A DNA stretch of 43,889 bases from an uncultured beta proteobacterium. Its GTDB lineage: Bacteria; Pseudomonadota; Gammaproteobacteria; Burkholderiales; Nitrosomonadaceae. The position numbers and the translations under genes are program-made. Of this stretch, positions 1-9,037 are shown one piece after another. Below the pieces are notes generated by a model. It was not told where the DNA came from, ran no database searches, and worked only from the letters and a program-made list of their open reading frames with translations. The stretch lies in contig CAADGS010000146.1 in assembly GCA_900696615.1 (NCBI GenBank), positions 1 through 43,889 on the forward strand. The letters run 5' to 3'. Each line of letters opens with the position of its first letter. Position 1 is the first letter of the stretch.

Positions 1-894
1 CAACACCGGACAGATTGCATTGCCGATAACTTGACTAGCAATACTGCCAAAAACCATGCGCTCCATGCCCGCCCGACCGTGTGTGCTCATCACGATCAAA
101 TCGGCATTATCGAAATCAGCTGCAAAAGCAATGGCAATCGCCGGATCTCCCATTGCTATCCGCCAGTGGGATGCAATACCAACGAGTTGCAGCCGATCAT
201 GTATTCGTCCCAGATAACAAGCTGCTTGCTGTGCAACAGGATGCTCCCTGGCATCTTCCGGATCGACGAATACACAACCGGTTGACGGTACACCTTCGCT
301 ATCCAGCGGCTCGACGACACGCAACAGATGAATCTTAGCACCCGTAATTTGTGCAACATGACGCGCGGTCGGTATAGCCATTTCAGCCAGAGAAGTGCCG
401 TCAAGCGGCAAGAGGAGAGTTTGAGGCAAGGAATCAGGTTTTATTATAGCCTGCGCGGGTACCAAAAATACCGGCGGCAACGCATTACGTACCACTTCAT
501 CGGCTACACTACCGAGCAGCGCCAATCCTATTCCCGTTCTGCCATGCGTAGACATGGCGATCAAATCAACACCGGTTTGTTCGGCCACATGCAGTATACT
601 TTCAGCCGGCATTCCATTTACAAATTTACTCTCCACCCGGAAGCCTTGCTGACTAAGCTGCTGCGCCACTACTTGCACACGCGGACTCATCTCGCCCTTT
701 TGAAACATCGCGTCCGCTGTTGATTCGAGCGATCGAATAGTATCGTCGAGTAAAGGAAATTGAGGAGATGACAAAGCCGTCATCAACAACAACTCAGTTT
801 GCTGAGGCGTGATAAAACGCAACAGATGAGGAATGACCCGCTCCGCCAGTTCAGATCCATCCAGTGGGATGACTACCCGTCTGATCATATGCAT
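1..894 (-). CDS. Tandem universal stress protein (UspA), 3' end cut by window edge
   Basis: Reading the minus strand from an ATG at 894 gives 298 codons without a stop up to base 1. The protein holds two UspA domains. Domain 1 starts with VVIPLDGSELAE and ends with the nucleotide-loop signature DLIAMSTHGRTGIG (about residues 122-135). Domain 2 starts with LLPLDGTSLAE and ends with DLIVMSTHGRAGMERMVFGS near the left edge. The last residues visible are CPVL, so probably only a few residues are missing. Double-domain Usp proteins are cytosolic ATP-binding stress proteins. A second in-frame ATG lies at 888, and neither has a clear Shine-Dalgarno, so the start is uncertain by two codons. No partner gene is visible. 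The family is clear; the specific stress is unknown. Confidence 0.9.
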   Translation of the reverse strand, partial: MHMIRRVVIPLDGSELAERVIPHLLRFITPQQTELLLMTALSSPQFPLLDDTIRSLESTADAMFQKGEMSPRVQVVAQQLSQQGFRVESKFVNGMPAESILHVAEQTGVDLIAMSTHGRTGIGLALLGSVADEVVRNALPPVFLVPAQAIIKPDSLPQTLLLPLDGTSLAEMAIPTARHVAQITGAKIHLLRVVEPLDSEGVPSTGCVFVDPEDAREHPVAQQAACYLGRIHDRLQLVGIASHWRIAMGDPAIAIAFAADFDNADLIVMSTHGRAGMERMVFGSIASQVIGNAICPVL

Positions 895-1359
895 ATCCGT
901 CAATCACAAACACTGATCGAGTATAGGCTTTTTTGCATGTATTTTCCAGGCTGACAACACGGATAAGCCTACATACTTTTATCATTTCACTTCTGACAAA
1001 GACAAGGCCCTTCCGTTTATATTCTCACTACCTCTATTCAACCAACGATAATATTTGGTGTTCCCTGAAAAAGATTTTTGTAAGCAAATTTATAAAATGC
1101 TTTTACCGCATGCGGAAGAAGTGGCATATCCGAAGGTTAATTTTTAAATGTCATGATCTTAACTTCTCGTTCGAATGCCAGAAATAGCATTAAAAACAAA
1201 GTAAACAATATCTCAATGTTTCCTGGTTTCATATATTCTTAAGAGTATGATTTAGCGCACAGCACGCTTTTCTAAAATAAAGATTTTTGCTAGAAGCATA
1301 CTCGAATGCTAATCATTTTTTTGACTCATAAGTTGGATCTACTGCGGAGAGGCCGATCT
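895..1359. other. Intergenic region between usp and prfB, no gene recognised
   Basis: This is 465 bases of AT-rich sequence. It carries the candidate usp promoter at its left side. The open frame at 933-1187 on the plus strand has no ribosome binding site, looks like no known family and is rich in residues typical of translated non-coding AT-rich DNA. A weak 5-bp hairpin (AGCAT/ATGCT, about 1305-1320) lies downstream of prfB, without a convincing U-tract. I see no tRNA. Confidence 0.5.
920..948 (-). promoter_or_regulatory. Candidate sigma70 promoter of the Usp gene
   Basis: On the minus strand there is TGGAAA (948-943), a 17-base spacer and TATACT (925-920), about 25 bases before the ATG. 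The -10 matches consensus at 5 of 6 positions and the -35 at 4 of 6. This is a match by eye only; in AT-rich DNA such matches are common. Confidence 0.35.
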
Positions 1360-2464
1360 TCAAACTCCTAACTTGAGACTAGCCTCAATAAAACTGTTTA
1401 AATCGCCATCCAATACACTTTGTGTATTTCCGATTTCGATATTCGTTCGCAGATCCTTGATACGGGATTGGTCTAAAACATATGAACGAATTTGATGCCC
1501 CCAGCCTATATCCGTTTTAGTTTCTTCCATGGCTTGTTTTTCATCACGGCGCTTACGCAGTTCGGCTTCGTATAATTTTGATTTCAACATCGCAAGCGCG
1601 TCTGCTTTGTTACGATGCTGTGAGCGCCCGCTCTGGCACTGCACAACGATTCCAGTTGGATTATGTGTGATCCGGATCGCGGAATCTGTTTTATTAATAT
1701 GCTGGCCACCTGCTCCTGATGCCCTGAAGGTATCAATTCTTAGGTCTGCCGGATTAATCTCAATTTCAATCGTATCATCCACTTCCGGATAAACAAATAC
1801 GCTTGCAAACGATGTATGCCGGCGATTACCGGAATCAAATGGAGATTTTCTGACTAGACGATGCACGCCCGTTTCAGTACGTAAGTAGCCATAAGCATAA
1901 TCTCCCGATACTTTTAACGTGGCATTTTTTATACCGGCGATATCTCCCGCTGATTCTTCCAAAATTTCAACGGAAAATCCTTGTCGTTCACAGTAGCGTA
2001 AATACATTCGTTCAAGCATCGCAGCCCAATCCTGCGCTTCCGTTCCTCCTGAGCCGGCTTGAATATCCACAAAACAATTATTCGGATCCATCGGATCTGA
2101 AAACATTCGGCGAAATTCAAGATCGGCTATTATCTTTTCTACTGTATCGACATCACTGGCGACACTTACTAAGGTTGCATCATCGAGTTCATCTTTGGCT
2201 AATTGAAATATTTCATTCGCATCATTTAATTGAAGTTGAGTTTTCTCCAACGCACCAATAGTATCTTCTAAGAGTTTTTTTTCCCGGCTAATTTCTTGAG
2301 TGCGCTTACTATCGTTCCATACAGCAGGATCTTCAAGCTGTCGAGTTATTTCGTTTAATCGTGTTCTTTTCGCATCGAAGTCAAAGAAACCTCCGTAATT
2401 CGTTACTACGGTTTTCCAAATCGTTAAGATGATTAGAAATTGCGTTTATTTGTTCAGCTTCCAT
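1360..2464 (-). CDS. prfB: Peptide chain release factor 2 with programmed +1 frameshift
   Basis: RF2 terminates translation at UGA and UAA codons. Translation starts at the ATG 2464-2462, behind GGTGGAG. It runs 27 codons to CTT, where an in-frame TGA (2383-2381) interrupts the frame. A +1 shift (CTT, skip T, GAC) continues without a stop to 1360, giving 367 residues, close to the usual 365. The anticodon-like tripeptide SPF is at about 207-209 and the catalytic GGQ at about 252-254. The N-terminal part before the shift is [20 protein letters not shown] followed by NELRRFL. The larger open frame alone begins at a TTG inside the gene and would miss the first 71 residues. lysS, the common neighbour of prfB, is not present here. 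Confidence 0.97.
2380..2395 (-). promoter_or_regulatory. prfB programmed +1 frameshift site
   Basis: The minus strand reads CGGAGG TTT CTT TGA C. An internal Shine-Dalgarno (2395-2390) sits three bases before the slippery CTT codon, followed by the weak terminator UGAC. This is the same spacing as in the E. coli site (AGGGGG TAT CTT TGAC). When RF2 is scarce the ribosome pauses at UGA and slips, so RF2 autoregulates its own synthesis. Confidence 0.96.
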
Positions 2465-2492
2465 AGTTCTCCACCTTATAATCTATATTTCA

Positions 2493-2498
2493 ATTATA
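2493..2498 (-). promoter_or_regulatory. Candidate -10 box of prfB promoter
   Basis: A perfect TATAAT on the minus strand lies 28 bases before the prfB ATG. The -35 region about 17 bases further upstream is poor. It lies in the 231-base divergent region between prfB and ispD. Sequence match only. Confidence 0.3.
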
Positions 2499-2695
2499 CC
2501 TTTAAACACATTGAAATCTTCAGGCTATGAAAGAACCTCGCTCACTTCATTACACAAATAATTTTATAGATGAGTAAATCAATATTCATTAATCCTAAGT
2601 CAATATAAAATTACGAACCTTAGTAAGAATACAAATAAACCAATGAGCATCACATTATCCGATTCGCTTTCAACGCAATCTTTCAAAATTTAATA

Positions 2696-3400
2696 ATGAC
2701 AAATTTTCTTGCGCTAATCCCAGCGGCCGGTTCAGGCTCACGCATGAGCAATGAACTCCCGAAGCAATATTTACCATTAAATAATCGTCCAATGATTTAT
2801 CACGCCATCCATACGTTATGGCACAACCCATTTATTTCAAAAATTATTGCCGTGCTCGCACCTGACGATATTGGATGGTTTAAATACGACTGGTCGCAGT
2901 TTTCTAACAAGCTAATCGTATTCAACTGTGGGGGCATGACTCGAGCAGAAAGCGTATTGAATGGCCTGATTACGGCAAAAAACCAGAATTTAATCAACCC
3001 GACTGATTGGATATTAGTTCATGATGCCGCGCGTCCTTGTTTATCAGCACATCAGTTAAGAAATCTAATCAGCGAATTGGCAGAGGATGAAATAGGCGGA
3101 ATACTGGCGATACCGGTAGCCGATACATTAAAGCGCAGTGATGCCGGCTATCGAATTTTGCAAACACAATCCAGAGATAATTTGTGGCAAGCGCAAACAC
3201 CACAAATGTTTCGTTACGACTTACTTGTAAAAGCACTTAATAATGGGGCAAATGTTAATATAACTGACGAAGCGAGCGCAATTGAGGCTTTAGGGCTTCA
3301 CCCCAAACTTGTACTTGGTGATACCCGCAATTTGAAAGTAACCTATCCCCACGATTTGGCATTGGCTGAATTAATATTACAACAAAGGAGCGACACGTGA
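2696..3400 (+). CDS. ispD: 2-C-methyl-D-erythritol 4-phosphate cytidylyltransferase
   Basis: IspD adds CMP to methylerythritol phosphate from CTP, the third step of the MEP isoprenoid pathway. The 234-residue length is normal. The N-terminal nucleotide-binding motif [11 protein letters not shown] is followed by LPKQYLPL, and VHDAARPCL is near residue 105. The C-terminal segment [11 protein letters not shown] is also typical of the family. The start ATG has only a weak Shine-Dalgarno. The stop overlaps the GTG of ispF by 4 bases, so the two are probably translationally coupled; their products act two steps apart in the same pathway. ispH, the last gene of the pathway, is in this window at about 26.8 kb. 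Confidence 0.97.
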   Translation: MTNFLALIPAAGSGSRMSNELPKQYLPLNNRPMIYHAIHTLWHNPFISKIIAVLAPDDIGWFKYDWSQFSNKLIVFNCGGMTRAESVLNGLITAKNQNLINPTDWILVHDAARPCLSAHQLRNLISELAEDEIGGILAIPVADTLKRSDAGYRILQTQSRDNLWQAQTPQMFRYDLLVKALNNGANVNITDEASAIEALGLHPKLVLGDTRNLKVTYPHDLALAELILQQRSDT

Positions 3401-3885
3401 GCAGTTTAAGAATTGGTCAAGGATTCGATGTGCATCAATTGACGGATGATCGCCCCCTCATTATAGGAGGAGTCACGATACCTTATGACAAAGGATTACT
3501 TGGTCACTCTGATGCCGACGTATTATTACACGCAATTTGCGATGCCTTATTAGGCGCAGCAGCGCTAGGAGATATTGGTCAACATTTTTCGGATACCGAT
3601 CCACGTTACAAAAATATTGACAGTCGTGTGCTTCTGCGCAATGTACTGAGTTTATTAGAAAGCAATGGTTATAGGATCATCAATCTTGACGCAACTATCA
3701 TTGCCCAGGCGCCCAAAATGGCTCCACATATTCCCGCCATGATTTTAAATATCGCCGAGGATTTAAAAATGCAACCAAATTGCATCAATATTAAAGCAAA
3801 AACAGCCGAACATTTGGGTGCAATCGGCCGCAAAGAGGGAATTATGTCAGAAGTAATATGTTTAATTGATCGCGTTAATCAATGA
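3397..3885 (+). CDS. ispF: 2-C-methyl-D-erythritol 2,4-cyclodiphosphate synthase
   Basis: IspF cyclises CDP-methylerythritol 2-phosphate with release of CMP. The metal-ligand region [10 protein letters not shown] (Asp and His near residues 10-12) and [19 protein letters not shown] (near 36-54) are intact, as are [11 protein letters not shown] and the C-terminal [15 protein letters not shown]. The start is GTG at 3397, set by AAAGGAG seven bases upstream and by overlap with the ispD stop (GTGA). At 162 residues it has normal length. Its stop overlaps the ATG of thpR (ATGA). Confidence 0.97.
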   Translation: MSSLRIGQGFDVHQLTDDRPLIIGGVTIPYDKGLLGHSDADVLLHAICDALLGAAALGDIGQHFSDTDPRYKNIDSRVLLRNVLSLLESNGYRIINLDATIIAQAPKMAPHIPAMILNIAEDLKMQPNCINIKAKTAEHLGAIGRKEGIMSEVICLIDRVNQ

Positions 3886-4436
3886 GATCAAATCAAAATC
3901 ACATTTCGTTCAACCCAAAATCGATTCGCTTATTTTTAGGTATTTTTCCTGACAAGTTGACTCAAATTCAATTAGCGCATCAAGTTGAAAAATTGGCAAC
4001 AATCTGCGGCGGCAACAAAGTCAGTCTGGAAAAGCTTCATCTAACTCTAGTGTTTTTGGGGGATGTTGCCATTCCCAGAATTAAGATATTGCAACAAGCT
4101 ATAAATTCAGTTATAGCGAAGAAGTTTGTCTTTGAACTCAATGAGATCCGCTATTGGAAAAAGAATGAAATCGTATATATTCAAGCACGGTCATTTCCAG
4201 CGGAATTGTATTATCTTGTTGATTCGTTAAGAAATGCGCTAACAAGATCCGAATTCATAATAGACAAACGCATTTATAAACCACATATCACATTAATTCG
4301 TAGGGCTCATTGCCTATCCAAGGTTGATTTGAATACTTCTATAACTTGGGATGTCGACAAGTGGTTTCTTATTCACTCTAAACAGGATAACAATAGTATT
4401 GAATATATTTCACTACAACATTGGAATTTAATATGA
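3882..4436 (+). CDS. thpR: RNA 2',3'-cyclic phosphodiesterase (2'-5' RNA ligase family)
   Basis: This belongs to the 2H phosphoesterase superfamily, which opens 2',3'-cyclic phosphate RNA ends. The two HxTx motifs are visible: HLTL in [11 protein letters not shown] (about residues 48-51) and HITL in [11 protein letters not shown] (about 129-132). FLGIFPDK near the N terminus fits the family. The 184-residue length is normal. It begins in the last bases of ispF (ATGA overlap), so it is translated as part of the ispDF unit. A functional link with isoprenoid synthesis is not known and may be only positional. A 9-bp hairpin overlaps its stop codon. Confidence 0.88.
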   Translation: MRSNQNHISFNPKSIRLFLGIFPDKLTQIQLAHQVEKLATICGGNKVSLEKLHLTLVFLGDVAIPRIKILQQAINSVIAKKFVFELNEIRYWKKNEIVYIQARSFPAELYYLVDSLRNALTRSEFIIDKRIYKPHITLIRRAHCLSKVDLNTSITWDVDKWFLIHSKQDNNSIEYISLQHWNLI

Positions 4437-4454
4437 GTAGAGATATCTACTCAT
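4433..4454 (+). other. 9-bp stem-loop overlapping the thpR stop codon
   Basis: ATGAGTAGA (4433-4441), loop GATA, TCTACTCAT (4446-4454) form a perfect 9-bp stem with a tetraloop. The thpR stop TGA lies inside the left arm. There is no U-tract after it, so it is not a standard intrinsic terminator. It may be an RNA-processing or stability hairpin separating the ispDF-thpR part from tsaB-rimI-udg. Confidence 0.6.
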
Positions 4455-4514
4455 AGCATCAAATTAATCGGTTAGGAATTTTGATACCTTTATGTTTAAG
4501 TAATTTCTATTATC

Positions 4515-5189
4515 TTGAAAATCCTTGCTCTCGAAACTTCCACTGAATATTGCTCAGTGGCACTCAGCTTTAACGAACAAATCTATGATAGGGAGATCCA
4601 TGCCAGAAACCGTCATTCTGAAATTCTTTTATCAATGGTTCAAGAACTATTAACGGATAACGGATTAACGCTACGCCAGCTAGATGGCATTGCCTTTGGC
4701 GCAGGGCCGGGTTCTTTTACTGGGTTGCGCATTGCGTGCGGGGTTGCTCAAGGCTTAGCCTATGCACTTAATCTACCCGTTGCGGGTATTAATACGTTGG
4801 AGGCTGTTGCGCAATCAATCAATGCACAAAAAATTATAGTGGCGCTCGATGCTCGCATGAGCGAGATTTATCACGCAGCATATGACAAATTAACGGATCA
4901 GAACTGGCAAATAATCAATTCTCCTACACTTTGCTTGCCTCAACACGCCCCGCCATGCGATGGCGAGACGTGGCAAGGATGCGGCAGCGGCTTTGATTTA
5001 TATCATGAAATATTATCAACACGCTATAAAAACAATCTGCAAAAAATTTATTACGGTTTTCGTCCTCGAGCCAAAGAAATCGCACAACTTGCTCTATTGA
5101 AGTTCTCTAATGGCCAAACCACCGATGCAACTCAAGCATCGCCAATCTATATACGAAATAAAGTAGCCCTGAAGGAAAAGGAGCGATGA
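4515..5189 (+). CDS. tsaB: tRNA threonylcarbamoyladenosine biosynthesis protein TsaB
   Basis: TsaB is the inactive Kae1-like partner of TsaD in the complex that makes t6A37 on ANN-decoding tRNAs. The 224-residue protein opens with KILALETSTEYCSVAL and has the glycine-rich family signature FGAGPGSFTGLRIACG near residues 61-76. The start is a TTG at 4515: only this start restores the conserved N-terminal MKILALxTS, and no ATG is available. The Shine-Dalgarno is poor. The stop overlaps the rimI ATG by 4 bases. tsaB-rimI pairing is common in bacteria. Confidence 0.94.
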   Translation: MKILALETSTEYCSVALSFNEQIYDREIHARNRHSEILLSMVQELLTDNGLTLRQLDGIAFGAGPGSFTGLRIACGVAQGLAYALNLPVAGINTLEAVAQSINAQKIIVALDARMSEIYHAAYDKLTDQNWQIINSPTLCLPQHAPPCDGETWQGCGSGFDLYHEILSTRYKNNLQKIYYGFRPRAKEIAQLALLKFSNGQTTDATQASPIYIRNKVALKEKER

Positions 5190-5647
5190 ATACCACATTA
5201 CAAACCATAGTTGAAATAAGGCCCATGCAATCATCAGATCTCGATCATGTCATTCGTATTGAACGGGAAATCTTTTTATTCCCGTGGTCATTAGGAAATT
5301 TTGCTGACTCTCTCAAGGCGGGCTATGTCTGCAAAGTTCTGCAGCAAACAAACATACTTATCGGTTACGGTATCATGATGATGAGTCCAGAAGAAGCGCA
5401 TGTCTTGACCCTAGGTATTTCCGCGAGCCGGCAGGGAGAGGGATGGGGAAAGAAATTACTGCAACATCTTATTGATTATGCAAAAAATGCAGAGGCAAAA
5501 TCAGTGTTACTGGATGTACGGGAATCAAATTTCGGTGCTGTACAGCTCTACAACAAAATGGGTTTTCAACATATCGCGACACGCAAAGGTTATTATCCCG
5601 CTATGTGTGGACGCGAAGACGCACTTGTGATGCAACTAATGTTATGA
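5186..5647 (+). CDS. rimI: Ribosomal protein S18-alanine N-acetyltransferase
   Basis: This GNAT-fold acetyltransferase of 153 residues modifies the N-terminal alanine of ribosomal protein S18 in E. coli. The acetyl-CoA loop is RQGEGWGKKLL (about residues 84-94), and LDVRESNFGAVQLYNKMGF with a following RKGYY is the usual C-terminal half. It overlaps tsaB (ATGA at 5186) and udg (ATGA at 5644), with AAGGAG upstream of the start. The substrate is assigned by family and by its place next to tsaB. Confidence 0.93.
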   Translation: MNTTLQTIVEIRPMQSSDLDHVIRIEREIFLFPWSLGNFADSLKAGYVCKVLQQTNILIGYGIMMMSPEEAHVLTLGISASRQGEGWGKKLLQHLIDYAKNAEAKSVLLDVRESNFGAVQLYNKMGFQHIATRKGYYPAMCGREDALVMQLML

Positions 5648-6375
5648 GTAAACGACGCAAGCAAATACTCAATGAATTAGGACTGTCGCCCATCTGGCGC
5701 TTAAGATCCGGAACTTTTGAACATAATAACATTCTCCAGTCAACAACGATTGAAGCGCATAATCCGATACTGCCATCAAATGCACCACATGACTCGAAGC
5801 GATGCCGGGAAATCCTTCAAATGAGTTGGGATCAGCTTAGACAAACGGTATCTCACTGCACTGCCTGTCCTCTAAGTCAAACACGTACACAGACAGTATT
5901 TGGTGTTGGCGACAAAAACGCGGATTGGCTCTTTATCGGCGAAGGACCGGGTGCCAGAGAAGATGCAATGGGCGAACCATTTGTAGGTCAAGCTGGCAAG
6001 CTTCTTGATCAAATGCTTGCAGCCATCAAGCTAAAGCGTGATCATCGCGTCTATATTACTAATGTTGTTAAATGCCGCCCCCCTAACAACAGAAATCCAA
6101 CTTCTTTTGAGGCCCGCCAATGCGATCCTTATTTAACACGGCAAATTGAATTATTACAACCTAAGCTTATTATCGCTTTGGGAAAAGTAGCCGCACAAAA
6201 TCTTCTGGGATGCGAGGACAGTATCTCCAGCTTACGGGGAAAGTTGCATCACTTTTCGGACATACCGCTAATTGTCACGTATCATCCAGCGTATTTATTA
6301 CGCGCGCTTCCAGAAAAAGCAAAAGCTTGGAAAGATTTATGTTTTGCCCTATCCACGATGCAATCGCTGCAATAA
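5644..6375 (+). CDS. Type 4 uracil-DNA glycosylase with 4Fe-4S cluster
   Basis: It removes uracil from DNA in base-excision repair. The 243-residue protein has an N-terminal extension of about 60 residues, then the family-4 core. The cluster cysteines are C72 and C75 (HCTACPL), C144 (VVKCRPP) and C160. The active-site motif [24 protein letters not shown] spans about 99-122, and YHPAYLL is near 213-219. An ATG at 5605 would give 13 more residues but lies deep in rimI. The ATG at 5644, overlapping the rimI stop as ATGA, fits the coupling pattern of this series. The N-terminal extension resembles those seen in betaproteobacterial homologues fused upstream of the core. Confidence 0.93.
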   Translation: MSKRRKQILNELGLSPIWRLRSGTFEHNNILQSTTIEAHNPILPSNAPHDSKRCREILQMSWDQLRQTVSHCTACPLSQTRTQTVFGVGDKNADWLFIGEGPGAREDAMGEPFVGQAGKLLDQMLAAIKLKRDHRVYITNVVKCRPPNNRNPTSFEARQCDPYLTRQIELLQPKLIIALGKVAAQNLLGCEDSISSLRGKLHHFSDIPLIVTYHPAYLLRALPEKAKAWKDLCFALSTMQSLQ

Positions 6376-6407
6376 AAAATTATCAAATTTTTATTGCCAC
6401 GCCGGAG

Positions 6408-7682
6408 TCAATGTACTTTTTTTGCGCCAATGAGATGCAATGAATCTTCTTTACTTTGATTCAGAAGATGCCATTTCCGGATGAGTGTCATCATAACCGA
6501 TACAAACATTCCGAAAAGCACAATAACAGCGTAAATATGCACTTCCAGCAATATCAGCAAAGCATAAAGCGATAGCATTACCAAAATGCTTAAATTTTCA
6601 TTGAAATTTTGTACTGCAATAGAATGTCCAGCTCCCATCAGAATATGACCGCGGTGCTGTAGCAAAGCATTCATCGGTACAACAAAAAATCCTGCCAATC
6701 CCCCGATTAGCATCAATAAAATAATGGCAATCCACAAATCCTTTACCAATATCATGATCATTACCACAATACCCATAGCGATGCCCAATGGAATTACCTT
6801 CACGGACTGCCTCAGTGAAACCCATCTCGCTGCCAGGATAGCCCCCGCTGCAATGCCCAAAGCAACAACGCCTTGAAGCTGAGCAGCTTGATTGAGCGGA
6901 TAATTCAGTGATACTTCAGCCCATTTCAAAACAATGAACTGCAACGTTGCACCTGCCCCCCAAAACAATGTGGTCACTGCAAGAGAAATTTGTCCAAGCT
7001 TGTCTGTCCATAACAGCTTTACGCAATGACTAAATTCGTGAATAAGGAAAAAAACATTTTTCTTAGGAATACGGTGATCAACACCGGTATTGGGAATATA
7101 CAAATTGAATAGCGCAGCAATTGCGTAGACGGCAGCTATCAACACAATGCCACTTTCCAGCGCACTATCGATACCAGTATTGATATAAGGAAAATCAAAT
7201 CTCAATAATACATCCGCAACCGCTGGTGTAATCAGAACTCCACCCAATACAGTTCCCAGCACTATGGATGCAACCGTTAATCCTTCAATCCAACCATTAG
7301 CAATCACCAACTTCTCGGGCGGCAATAATTCAGTTAATATGCCATATTTAGCAGGCGAATAGGCTGCTGCACCCAGACCGACAACGGCATAAGCCGTCAA
7401 AGCAAAATACTGATGCATAGCAATAAACAATAAGCCACATCCTATGATCTTAATGCTATTGCTAAAAAACATTACACGCCCCTTAGGCATCGAGTCAGCA
7501 AATGCGCCAACAAATGGCGCAAGAATCACGTAAAACAATACAAAAACAAATTTAAGCATGGGGGTTAAGTAGGCAGGAGCATGCAAATCAATTAGCAAAG
7601 CAATCGCCACAACCAGTAGCGCATTATCAGCTAAAGAAGAGAAGAACTGCGCTGCCATAATCGTATAAAAACCGCGTTCCAA
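6408..7682 (-). CDS. lplT: Lysophospholipid transporter LplT (MFS)
   Basis: LplT flips lysophospholipids such as lyso-PE across the inner membrane for re-acylation. The 424-residue protein is strongly hydrophobic with about 12 membrane segments. It has the LplT-type N terminus FYTIMAAQFFSSLADNALLV and GLGAAAYSPAKYGILTELLP (around residues 101-120). The usual partner aas is not next to it. It is convergent with udg and divergent from alr; lplT beside alr is a frequent betaproteobacterial order. The ATG at 7682 is followed directly by the conserved start region. Confidence 0.92.
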   Translation of the reverse strand: MERGFYTIMAAQFFSSLADNALLVVAIALLIDLHAPAYLTPMLKFVFVLFYVILAPFVGAFADSMPKGRVMFFSNSIKIIGCGLLFIAMHQYFALTAYAVVGLGAAAYSPAKYGILTELLPPEKLVIANGWIEGLTVASIVLGTVLGGVLITPAVADVLLRFDFPYINTGIDSALESGIVLIAAVYAIAALFNLYIPNTGVDHRIPKKNVFFLIHEFSHCVKLLWTDKLGQISLAVTTLFWGAGATLQFIVLKWAEVSLNYPLNQAAQLQGVVALGIAAGAILAARWVSLRQSVKVIPLGIAMGIVVMIMILVKDLWIAIILLMLIGGLAGFFVVPMNALLQHRGHILMGAGHSIAVQNFNENLSILVMLSLYALLILLEVHIYAVIVLFGMFVSVMMTLIRKWHLLNQSKEDSLHLIGAKKVH

Positions 7683-7907
7683 GCTATTTCCTTACAAAAT
7701 TAATTTTTCCCAGTACATTTTATTTTTTGTTTTATAGAGAATGGCTGACATAGGCGTACGCATTTCTCACAATCACATTATTTTTTAGCGCGAGATTAGC
7801 ATAATATCAGTGCAACAATGCATGAAAGTTAGGTTACAACTTGCACTTAATTTAGAATATTATAAAAACTAAAAAACTTTTTTCACTTCAGCTCTTGGAC
7901 ACAATTG

Positions 7908-8981
7908 ATGCCGCGCCCTACCAATGCTTTTATTGATCTATCGGCTTTAGAACATAACTTATCCGTAGTACGTCAATATGTCCCCCACTCGCGAATTATG
8001 GCAGTTATCAAGGCCGATGCCTACGGACATGGAATTCTATCGAGTGCTAATGCATTAAAGGCTGCTGATGGATTCGCGTTACTTGAATTGGATGCTGCAA
8101 TTGCACTTCGAGACGCTGGCTTTAAGCAGCCCATTTTGCTGCTGGAGGGCTTCTTTTCTATTCAGGAATTAGCGCTATTCGAACAATATCAATTAAGTGC
8201 TGTCATTCATCATAATGAACAACTTGCAATGCTGCAAAGTTCTATTCACTACAAGTTGGATTTATTTATAAAAATTAATACCGGCATGAACCGTCTAGGG
8301 TTTCAGCCAGGACAATTCCCTAGAATTATTAGCAAGTTAAGAGAAAACAGATGTGCAAACAGCATTACACTCATGACACATTTTGCGTGTGCCGATCAAT
8401 CTTCTCAGCAAGAAAACGTGGCGCAGCAATTGCAGTGTTTTGAGCTTGCCACGAAAGGGTACAATTACCCTCGCTCACTTGCAAATTCAGCGGCAATTAT
8501 TCGTTATCCCCAAACACATGCAGACTGGGTGCGTCCTGGAATTATGCTTTACGGAGCATCTCCTTTTGCTGATCAACAGGCATCAAGTCTCAAGCTGCAG
8601 CCTGTTATGACATTATCGAGTAGAATCATTGCAATACATCAAATAAAATGTGGCGACAGAGTAGGTTACCATGGCTTATTTCAAGCTGAACGCGCGATGC
8701 GAATCGGCATTGTTGCTTGCGGTTATGCCGATGGATATCCTCGCCATGCATCGACTAATACACCGGTCTTGGTAAATAATCAGCGTAGCCGACTATTAGG
8801 CCGAGTATCTATGGATATGTTGGCTATTGATCTCACAAATGTCAAAAATGCCGAACTCAATAGCCCGGTTATATTGTGGGGGAAAGAGGTGCCGGTTGAT
8901 GAAGTTGCGCAGCACGCTGAGACAACAAGTTACGAGCTTCTTTGCGCACTCGCACCACGAGTAGAAAAAATTGCATGCTAA
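7908..8981 (+). CDS. alr: Alanine racemase
   Basis: Alr makes D-alanine for peptidoglycan using PLP. The PLP lysine is K35 in AVIKADAYGHG. The C-terminal domain carries the catalytic tyrosine region GDRVGYHGLF (about 249-258) and CGYADGYPR, followed by GRVSMDMLAIDLT. At 357 residues it is of normal length. I prefer the ATG at 7908 over the TTG at 7905 directly before it. The Shine-Dalgarno is weak for either. It stands alone, divergent from lplT across 225 bases and convergent with the parvulin gene. Confidence 0.96.
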   Translation: MPRPTNAFIDLSALEHNLSVVRQYVPHSRIMAVIKADAYGHGILSSANALKAADGFALLELDAAIALRDAGFKQPILLLEGFFSIQELALFEQYQLSAVIHHNEQLAMLQSSIHYKLDLFIKINTGMNRLGFQPGQFPRIISKLRENRCANSITLMTHFACADQSSQQENVAQQLQCFELATKGYNYPRSLANSAAIIRYPQTHADWVRPGIMLYGASPFADQQASSLKLQPVMTLSSRIIAIHQIKCGDRVGYHGLFQAERAMRIGIVACGYADGYPRHASTNTPVLVNNQRSRLLGRVSMDMLAIDLTNVKNAELNSPVILWGKEVPVDEVAQHAETTSYELLCALAPRVEKIAC

Positions 8982-9037
8982 ATCTTAAAAAAAACTTTAT
9001 CTACTCGTGACTTCTTTTTTTGTTCGATTACTTAATT

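Noticed and set aside
1165-1185. GTTCGAATGCC segment resembling a tRNA T-loop
   Set aside because: No matching acceptor, anticodon or D stems could be built around it.
933-1187. 84-codon plus-strand open frame between usp and prfB
   Set aside because: No ribosome binding site, no domain, composition of translated AT-rich spacer; start falls inside the likely usp promoter region.
5605-5643. Upstream extension of the uracil-DNA glycosylase frame
   Set aside because: It lies wholly inside rimI; the ATGA overlap at 5644 fits the coupling used by neighbouring genes.
8982-9037. Terminator between convergent alr and the parvulin gene
   Set aside because: T-runs are present but no stem with adequate pairing was seen.
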